DNA of 64,000 nt from NCBI GenBank assembly GCA_033977485.1, contig CM066990.1, forward strand, positions 10,505,501 through 10,569,500, written 5' to 3'. Every line of letters starts with the position of its first letter. Position 1 is the first letter of the stretch. The stretch is from Hydrangea macrophylla (Eukaryota > Streptophyta > Magnoliopsida > Cornales > Hydrangeaceae). Below the pieces are notes generated by a model. That model searched no databases and had not been told where the DNA came from. It saw only the letters and a program-made list of their open reading frames with translations. The position numbers and the translations under genes are program-made. Below are positions 55,927 through 64,000 of this stretch, piece after piece.

Positions 55927-56456
55927 AATACCTCTAATTTTTTCCAAGAAATTCCACATAGGAATATTAAGATTAGTGACATCACCATGATTGTGGTTAT
56001 AGAAGATCCATTAGGATATTCCCAAAATAGAAATCGCTATAAGCACCCACTAAGTTATTGTCTTAACGACAATGTCATTAAGTTAGTATTAATAATAGCA
56101 ATCGTAACCTTGACGTTTTAGATTCCAGATAGAATTCATAGGTGGACTTACACTTATGCTTGTTCAAACCCCCGCACTTATGTATTCAAATTTCATTTTA
56201 GTCCCACATATATTTCACAGTTGTGTACGTACTTTGGGACACAAGCACACAACCCTGTGTACCTAGCCATGTGTAACCCACACCACCACCACCTTATGCC
56301 TGAGTAATCTACCATTGGTCACACACAAATATACACCAACTTGTACACATGCAGTGCACCCAACACATGGGATAAATCTCCAACCATCCCCTCTATAAAT
56401 AGGCACCATACTCCCCCACATTCCCTTATTTCTAGCCCCAAAATCTGTTCACAGCT
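55927..56456 (+). mobile_element. 3' LTR of gypsy F, truncated by gypsy C
   Basis: Begins TGTAATACCTCTAATTTTT. TATAAATA at 56394-56401 looks like its promoter. It is cut at 56456, where the C LTR begins with TGTCATGCCCCG. Confidence 0.7.
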
Positions 56457-58170
56457 TGTCATGCCCCGTAGTAACAAAGATAAAGAAAATAAATTCCTTT
56501 TTGGACCCGTAGGCCATAACAGTTGAAAGTCACCACATTGTCCATAACCAAAGTCTAATCATTAGAGTAACGAATCAAACCACACCTTGAAAATTCTAAG
56601 TTCAATATATAAAACCAGAGTTGACTAGTTATTCCAAGCCATATGTATTGAGAAAGCTCCAGGCCTTCAGCTCGCATAATAGCTATTTCCAACATAGCCT
56701 TCATCATAGTATGCTTCTCCCTCATAGCCCCTGGCAATGTACTCATCTCCTGCATACTCATAACCCTGGCTAGTTGGACGTTGAATATCCAGCGGTATAA
56801 AATGCCATCAACTATGGAAATTGAGTGAATGCAAAGACTAACAGAGCATCTATGGATATACAGTATATTAAACATCATTAACAATCATATTGTTGTACGT
56901 ATTCATGTATGCACCAACTCCATATATATATATGAACTGACATCGTCCCAACCAATCACAAACATAATATGGACTCTTGGGTCCACATTTCGCACGTAGC
57001 CTTTCACCTCACCTTACTCAACTCATTTATCGAACAATCCCTTGCTATCCTGGCACGCAGCCTAATACGTCACAACTTATCATACCTGAAACGAATAAAT
57101 CAGACACGTAGTCTCATATTTATGGCCAAATTGCCCTAATACATTACGGTCAACACGCCCTTTGATACATTACGGCCAACACTCCCTTTGATATATTACG
57201 GCCAACACACCCTTTGATACATTACTACGTTTCAGCCTGACACGTAGTCCCAACTCACATCACTTATGCCTGACACGTAGTCCCAGCTCACATCACCTAT
57301 GCTTGACAATATTTTAATCTTATCATACATATAGTTCTACTATTTAATACATTAGTCCCTTATTCAACGTGTGCATTTTTCCAATACAGTATCACATTAT
57401 CACTTACTACCCTATAGTCTCATCATGGAAGTTTGGATTGATAATTGAATGGGGTAAAACTACCAATTGATTCCCAAAGAAACAATCTATGTGCTGTAAT
57501 TACCAATCAATGAAGACAGGGTCTAATCGATTGGGGTAAACCAAGTAAGAATTGATTGGGATACTTGGGAATCGATTGGATCCAAAACAATGCCAACCGA
57601 TCACAAACTTTGGAAATTGATTGTGAAACTACCAATGGCAATCAATTGGAAAACTATCCAATTGATTGGGTCCAGACTAATGGCATTCAATTGGGACTTC
57701 ATCTTCTCTACTGAGAAAATAGTTCAGCATATATAACGTCCTTAGGACATATTGACTACGTCTAACCTCCACTAAAACTTATAAAAACATCATCGAAAGT
57801 TAACCAAGTGAGTTGGACTTACCTAAGGGTGCGCTTGGCTTGCGTAGATATTATGGAGCTCAAAACTTTCTCTCTCCTCTATCTTCTCCTTCTCTTTGTC
57901 TCATTCTTCAATCTCTATCTCCTTATTTCCTTCTCCTTCTCTGCTTCTCTATGTGTGTAGGTGTGTATATTATTTGTGGGTGTATATATGTGTGTGTATA
58001 AGTGCATATATATGTGTCTACTCTTTCCCTCTCAAACAAAAATTGTGAAAACCCTCCCAAGGCATGAAATTAAGACTTATATATAGGAATTGAGAGTGCC
58101 ACATGTCCAACCACGAAGCAAAGTTAAAAATAAAGATCTGTAGATGGAAATCCTTTGGCATCAGATATTT
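56457..58170 (-). mobile_element. 3' LTR of gypsy C
   Basis: Direct repeat of 61972-64000 along its length. The minus-strand end is CGGGGCATGACA. It contains three copies of the 26-bp ACACGCCCTTTGATACATTACG repeat (57127-57225) and a field of AATCGATTGG words (57440-57700). A minus-strand TATA lies near 58077-58086. The right edge is uncertain because the RNase H frame seems to run into it. Confidence 0.75.
57127..57225. repeat. 26-bp VNTR in the left C LTR, 3 copies
   Basis: CCCTTTGATACATTACGGCC phrases. The right LTR has six (62712-62905). Confidence 0.75.
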
Positions 58171-59391
58171 TAAGGCAATCGATTGTGAAAGTAAAATCAT
58201 AGTCCTTTAACAATTCCACCCAATATCCTTGCCTCATGTCAACTCCCTTTGAGAGAACAAGTATCTCAAACTCTTGTGATTCAAAAACAGATCAAACTTC
58301 TCACCATGGAGGTAGTGCCTCCAAATCTTGAGTATAAAGACAACCGTAGCTAGTTCCAGGTCATGCGTAGGGTAATTCATCTCATGCGGCTTTAATTGTC
58401 ATAATCCATATGCTATTACCTTTTTGTCTTGCATCAGGACACATCCAAATCCTTGGTATGATGCATCGCTATAAATGGTGAACTGGTCACCGATCTTGTG
58501 TATCATAAGCACTGGGTGTTGTTGTCAATCTTTCCTTCAATTCCTGGAATGCGTGTTTATGTTTGTTACTTCATTCAAACTTTAAATCCTTCTTCGTTAG
58601 TTCGGTAAGAGGAGTTGCGATCTTGGAGAATCCTTTCATAAATCTCCAATAGTATCCAGCCAAACCAAGAAAACTTCTGACTTCTATTGCAATGGTTGGT
58701 ATATTCCAATTCAGAACTGTGTCTGTCTTTGATGATTCTATGGCTATTCTATGTTGTGAGACAACATATCATAGAAACTTGATTTCCTTCAGCCAAAACT
58801 CACACTTGCTAAACTTCGCATACAATTGGTTATCTCAGAGGGTCTGTAGTGCAATTCTTGCATGTTTTTCATGTTCAGCCTTGGTGTTCGAGTAGATCAG
58901 AATATCATCTATGAACACAATAATGAACTGGTCCAAGTAAGGTCTAAAAACTCCATTCAGAAGGTCTATGAATACTACTGGGCATTGGTTAATCCAAAAT
59001 ACAGGACAAAGAAGTCATAATGCCCATACCTCATTTTAAAAGCAATCTTTGAAATATCTTTGGGTCAAACCAATAGTTGGTGATATCCAGATCATAGATC
59101 GATCTTGGAAAAAGTCATCACTCCTTGTAACTGATCAAATAAGTCAACGATTCTAGGGAATGGGTACTTATTCTTAATCTTGACCTTGTTAAGCTCCTTG
59201 TAGTTTATAAAAAGTTGTTGAGTTCCATCCTTCTTCTTGACAAATAGCATTGGTGCTCCCTAAACAAACTTGAGATCTTCTAACTCCTGTAATTGCTTCT
59301 TTAGTTCTTGCATCTCCGTTACTGCCATCTGATAAGGTGCCTTTGATTATAGTAAAGTAACAGGCACTAATTTAATGCAAAAATTAATCTC
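58171..59391 (-). pseudogene. Gypsy C: reverse transcriptase and RNase H
   Basis: Read from 59391 leftwards: the linker, the RT start ([24 protein letters not shown] and YKELNKVK), a palm with the catalytic FIDD at 58904-58915 in DQFIIVFIDDILIYS, and then RNase H with QFTIYSDASYQGFGCVLMQD (about 58440-58490). The end is WVELLKDYDFTF near 58215, after which LTR sequence begins. Several stops and frame shifts break it. RT would copy the RNA and RNase H would remove the template. The whole integrase is missing, a deletion between RNase H and the LTR. Confidence 0.85.
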
Positions 59392-60002
59392 CTACTTAGG
59401 TGCCAATCCTAAAGTATTCCAAAATATATCCTCAAAATCTCGGACAATGGGAGTATGTGCAATAGTGAGTTCTGAACTTGAGCTCTTGATAACTGCTAGA
59501 CGGCTAATGAGAAAAGCATCACTAGAGGGGTTGCATTGAAAATTAAAAGGCTGACTTCCTAGTATTGAAAAGGTAATCATCTTATTGGCACAATCCAACT
59601 TAGTACAATACTTCGTGAGCCAATCAAATTCTAAGATAATGTCAAATTCCTTCATTGACAAAATAATTAGATCTGTGGGAAAAATTTGATCCTCAAGGGT
59701 AAAGACATAGTCCTTGTACTGGTCACTCCCAAGGGTGATATCACATTCAGGGCTGTATCAAGCGCTAGGGGTACTAACTCTAAAAGTTTAACCATTCCAA
59801 TAGCAATAGATGAATTTGAAGTACTAGTATCAAATAACACCTTAATTCGAGTGCTGAATAATGTAAGAGTACCTTCCATATTTTGCTGCTCAGTTGCATC
59901 ATATCCTACATCCTTTAGGATGATCGCAGTGAAACGAGCCTGTCTAACTTGGCCCTGAGTAACTGATCTGTTGTATACCCTATGGGGTGCACTGTAGTGC
60001 AT
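59392..60002 (-). pseudogene. Gypsy C: aspartic protease
   Basis: The segment 60002-59667 includes GTLTLFSTRIKVLFDTSTSN. The catalytic triplet reads DTS (59823-59831) where DTG is required, so the enzyme is dead. 59661-59392 continues with MSMKEFDIILEFDWLTKYCT, the DFDVILGMDWL block that follows the protease, and SSSELTIAHTPIVRDFEDIF, the start of the RT linker. A stop separates the two segments. Confidence 0.8.
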
Positions 60003-61008
60003 ACTGATGTGGCCATGCTTGTTATAGTTATAAAAGAGAATGGTCGGTTATAGTTATTGGGAACTCGGTAGTCCTTAGCCAAATGACCAGGTTTCCCATA
60101 GTTGAAGCATCCACCGGTATTGCCTCTAGTAGCAGCATGTATTCCTTGTAGGCGAGGTGCCTGGGTTACAGTGTAGCAATTCTGAGGAAACATGGGTTGT
60201 GGCCTCCTCCTTCCAGTCTAGTTGCGCTTGTTCCCTTAGAACCGTATCGGAGGCCTCGGTCCTTGGTTATTCCTGGGTGGTGGTCGATTTTCGAAGCGTC
60301 CTTCCTCTCAGCTATTAATATCCTTATAACCGACTTCCATTCCTACCATGGACTTAAAATTCTGACCCTGATGATTTAGAGTCATCCTTGTAGCGGTAGT
60401 GAAAGGCCTTGGTGATATTGTTGGTTCTTCTTCTCTAGGGTATCAATCATATGAAGAGCAAAACGGGATAACCATTCAAATTGCACCGTATATTCCCTTA
60501 AAATCATGTTCCCCTGCCTCAGCTCAATGAATTCTCTCTCCTTATTCTTCTCCATTTGAGGAAAGTAGTTTTCCAAAAATAGTCCCCTAAAGGTGATCCA
60601 TGGCATTCTCCCTACCGCATCTGCTCCTATGGTTGCCTTCTCTGACTCCTACCAATCGGTCGTCGCATAAGTCAACTAAAATATCACCATTCGATGCTTC
60701 TCTAACTCACTACATCCTAACATGTCAAAGATTGCTTTCATCTCTTGGATCCACTACTCTGCTTGCCACGGCTCAATATTCTTGTCAAACTTCTCTGAAC
60801 AAAAATGACAAAAATGCTCCACTATGCGATCCTCAACTGGCCTCAGGGGTGGTCCATGGTTATTACCATTGTTCACATTGGGATTGTTGATTCGTTCCAT
60901 TCTACGCACAAAGACTTCGAACAATCTGGTTGGATCAGTAGCCTGGAGTACTGGGGGTGCATCCTCAATTTGCATAGGACACTTCTAGGTAGTTGGTCTC
61001 CTTGCCAT
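60003..61008 (-). pseudogene. Gypsy C: gag
   Basis: The start at 61008 (MARRPTT) is followed by a stop and QIEDAPPVLQATDPTRLFEV. Then come EKFDKNIEPWQAE and other pieces, and ITFRGLFLENYFPQMEKNKE with REFIELRQGNMILREYTVQF, a well-known capsid signature. The zinc knuckle (about 60100) is CFNYGKPGHLAKDYR, in which two of three Cys are Tyr. It is broken into at least three frames. Confidence 0.8.
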
Positions 61009-61092
61009 CGATGCAGTAGGGTTGGATACCTATATACACATCTATTGTTTAGTCGTCAATCCAATAATAATCACAGGAAGTAGTTCATAAAT

Positions 61093-61795
61093 TGATGCGA
61101 AACCCAATATACTCGCTATGAGACCGAACAACAATATTGGAATTACTTCCGTCTGTTGCCAACCACAATAGACTTGCTAAGAGACTCAACAACAATAATT
61201 GAATAGCTTCCTAAGAAAGCTAAAAATCATAATATTGTGATAGTGAACCTGAGACCAAACGATTATAAAGAATTGCCAACCACAGATATCGCTAACCACA
61301 GGTAAAGTTTGAATACCACAAGGAGTGAACCTTGATAAGTTCTGAACACCACAAGGTGAGAAACCTTGATAAGTTTTGGAAGTTCAATAAAGAACCAAGA
61401 AGGACCGAAAACTCACTTTTTATCAAATGATCAAAATCTGTCCAATACAATAGATAAACAAGGATATAAATAGGCTTGGAACAACCCTCCAACCATAGGA
61501 ATAAATGCAAGTTATTGGAACAACCCTCCAACCCTAGGAAATAATGCATTCACGTTTTTTAGCTAAAGTTAACACAAAAAAGTAGTTTAACTCATTAAAT
61601 GCACTTCTCATGCATGAATTAAATTGACAAAGTCTTCATTTCCCTTTTGGGCCATACTTAGGACTCTTGAAATCAGCCCAAATATCTTGAATTAGCCCAC
61701 TAACTGCCTCCTTGATTTTCTTGAACCTTGCTCTAGTAATCGACCCACTTGGAACATGCAATGGATCTTGTAGTGTCCCATGTTGATTCCTATCA
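61093..61795 (-). mobile_element. Solo LTR of the H family, with coding end of pol inside
   Basis: Bounded by TAAAT on each side (61088-61092 and 61796-61800). On the minus strand it starts TGATAGGAATCAACATGGG and ends TTTCGCATCA. The first 49 codons are open without interruption and encode the pol C-terminus (NQHGTLQDPLHVPSGSITRA, then KKIKEAVSGLIQDIWADF and a stop). It is the inverted relative of 53762-54549 and lies in the leader of gypsy C. Confidence 0.9.
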
Positions 61796-61951
61796 TAAAT
61801 TACACGTAATAGTTACAACAACTATCACATTATTAGAACGCAATAGGGGCAATCTCCAAAACATTATTTAGAGTCAACCCCTATCTCAAGGAATCTTAAG
61901 GTTCATACTCAAGAAATGTTGGACAATTTGTGAACACCACTGCCAAACCTA

Positions 61952-61964
61952 GGCTTCGATACCA
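61952..61964 (-). other. Primer binding site of gypsy C
   Basis: Minus strand TGGTATCGAAGCC, close to TGGTATCAGAGCC (initiator Met tRNA), seven bases inside the right LTR. Confidence 0.75.
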
Positions 61965-61971
61965 AAAATCC

Positions 61972-64000
61972 TGTCATGCCCTGCAGTAGCAAAAATAGAG
62001 AAAATAAATTCCTTTTTAGACCTGTAGGCCATGATAGTTGAAAGTCACCACATTATCCATAACCAAAGTCTAATCATCAGAGTAATGAATCAAACCACAC
62101 CTTGGAAATTCTAAGATCGATATATAAAACCAGAGTTGATTAGTTATTACAAACCATAAGTATTGTAGTAACATACGCCGCTTATAAACTTAATTATTAT
62201 AGAGTCTCTAAAACATAAACATAAACTACAGCGAACCGCCAGGTCTTTAGCTCGCATAGTAGCTATCTCCAGCATAGCCTTCATCATAGTAGGCTTCTCC
62301 CTCATAGCCCCTGGCAATGTACTCATCTCTTACATACCCATAACCCTAGCCAGTTGGACATTGAATTTCTAGTGGCATAAAATGCCTTTAGCTATAGAAG
62401 TTGAGTAAATGCAAAGACTAATAGAGCATCTATGGATATACAGTATATAAAGCATCAATAACAATCATTTTGTCGTACGTATTCATGTATACACCAACTC
62501 AATATATATCAATGGACGTCATCCCAACCAATCCCAAACATAACATTGACTCTTGGGTCCACATTTCGCACATAGCCTTTCACCTCACCTTATTCAACTC
62601 GTTTATCGAACTATCTCTTGCTATCCTAGCACGTAGCCCAATACCTCACAACTTAATACACCTGACACGAAGTCTAAATTCTCTTATACATCAATCAGAC
62701 ACATAGTCCCATATTTACGACCAAACCCTGATACATTATGGCCAATATGCCCTTTCATACATTATAGCCAACATGCCCTTTGATACATTACGACCAACAC
62801 GCCCTTTGATATATTATAGCCAACATGCTCTTTGATACATTAAGGCCAACACGCCCTTTGATACATTATGACCAACATGCCCTTTGATACATTATGGTGT
62901 TTCACCCTGACACGTAATCCTAGCTAACATCACTTATGCCTAACATGTAGTCCTAGCTCACATCTCCCATGCCTGACACATAGTCCTAGATCCCACACAT
63001 GACATCATACGATCTACGCGATCGCATTCCCGCGTACAAATATAAATAGCATCGACCTCCATGGTCAATAGACACACTACCATGCATGTCAGCTTCTTAA
63101 TCAAGTTAACAACATTTTAATCTTATCATACACATGGTTCCACTATTTAATGCATTAGTCCCTTATTCAACGTATGTATTATTCCAATATAGTATCACAT
63201 TATCCCTTACTATCCCATAGTTGCATCATGGAAGTCTGGATTGACAATTGAACGATCGAACCCTTTATATAATAACCCAAAGAAATAATCTATGTGCTGT
63301 AATTGCCAATCGATTAAGATAGGGTCCAATCGATTCGGGTAAACCAAGTAATAATCGACTAGGAAACTTTACAATCGTTGGATCCAAAATAATGCCAATA
63401 GATTGCAAACTTTGGCAATTGATTGGGAAACTACCAATGGCAACCGATTGGAAAACTAGCCAATCGATTGGGTCCAGACTGATGGAAATCGATTGGTATA
63501 AAATCCAATTGATTGGGACTTCATCTTCTCTAGTGAAAAAATAGTCCATCATGTATAATGTCCCTATGACGTATTAACTATATCTAACCTCCACTAATAC
63601 TTATAAAAACATCATCTAAAGGTACTCAAGTGTGTTGGACTCACCTAAGGGTAAGTTTGGCTTGCATAGAGCTTATGGAGCTCAAAGTTTTCTCTCTCCT
63701 CTATCTTCTCCTTCTCTCTGTCTCATTCTTCAATCTCTATCTCCTTCTTTCTTTTTCTTTCCATCCTTCTTTCCTTCTCCTTCTCGTCTTCTCTGCTTCT
63801 CTGGCTGGTAGGTCTGTATATATTTGTGGGTGTATATATATGTGTATGAGTGTATATATATCTACTCTTTCCCTCTTAACCAAAAACTATGAAAACCCTC
63901 CTAAGGCATGAAATGAAGACATATATATAGGATTTGAGAGTGCCACATGTACAACCACGAAGCAAAGTTGAAAACAAAGATCTATAGATGGCAATCGATT
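61972..64000 (-). mobile_element. 5' LTR of gypsy C, runs off the window
   Basis: Direct repeat of 56457-58170. It has about 150 bp near 62980-63120 that the left LTR lacks, including an ACGCGATCGCATTCCCGCG stretch. It also has AATCGATTGG words (63296-63520) and a minus-strand TATA near 63921-63930. Confidence 0.8.
62712..62905. repeat. 26-bp VNTR in the right C LTR, 6 copies
   Basis: Six copies of GCCCTTTGATACATTA-type units with small differences, against three in the left LTR. Confidence 0.75.

Noticed and set aside
1..64000. Host genes, tRNA or rRNA genes, organelle DNA inserts
   Set aside because: None was recognised by eye. Short or diverged ones cannot be excluded without a search.

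Overview
The window is AT-rich plant nuclear DNA from a retrotransposon-dense, probably pericentromeric or intergenic block. I found no convincing host gene, tRNA, rRNA, CRISPR array or bacterial-style operon. The evidence for a plant is the LTR retrotransposon content: Ty3/gypsy lineages with TGGCGCC or initiator-Met-like primer sites, long LTRs starting TGTAGACACCC or TGTAACACCCC, a Ty1/copia element with a Met-type primer site, and pol C-termini of the GPITRSRAKKIKE type. A eudicot is likely, but the species cannot be fixed from the sequence alone.

Layout. 1-813: minus-strand gypsy protease/RT fragment (A). 814-6478: element E, with a 1.6-kb 5' LTR, a TGGCGCC primer site, unusual non-gag/pol ORFs and only about 200 bp of 3' LTR. 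6479-23036: minus-strand gypsy B (RT start, G-patch remnant, protease, gag, leader, primer site, 3.2-kb LTR), split by a Ty1/copia element at 9021-17340. 23038-23415: orphan acidic ORF. 23531-53395: minus-strand gypsy D. Its left LTR is inflated by a 370-bp tandem repeat, four copies of a fold-back LTR-derived insert, and a solo LTR (35442-37784). Its internal part holds minisatellites and gag pieces split by a complete-ended gag-pro-only element G (42653-50770, target duplication CAATG). 53556-54549: end of a CRM/Reina-like gypsy pol plus LTR (H). 54550-56456: plus-strand gypsy F (gag with two zinc knuckles, pol deleted). 56457-64000: minus-strand gypsy C (LTR, RNase H, RT, protease, gag, LTR), carrying a solo H-type LTR at 61093-61795.

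Almost every coding region is broken, so these are relics. Three insertions keep matched 5-bp target duplications at both ends (G, CAATG; 35442-37784, GAGCT; 61093-61795, TAAAT). The fold-back inserts have CATTT. The nesting gives a relative history: copia after B, G and the 35442 solo LTR after D, the H-type solo LTR after C, C after F, and E after A.

The most unusual parts are: (i) the fold-back insert and its roughly 2.5-2.9 kb higher-order duplication; (ii) E's conserved-looking but unrecognised ORFs; (iii) a CATTG-nGGA-CAATG hairpin plus G-tract module shared by E and G; and (iv) patches of CpG-containing repeated words near the TATA boxes of several unrelated LTR families.
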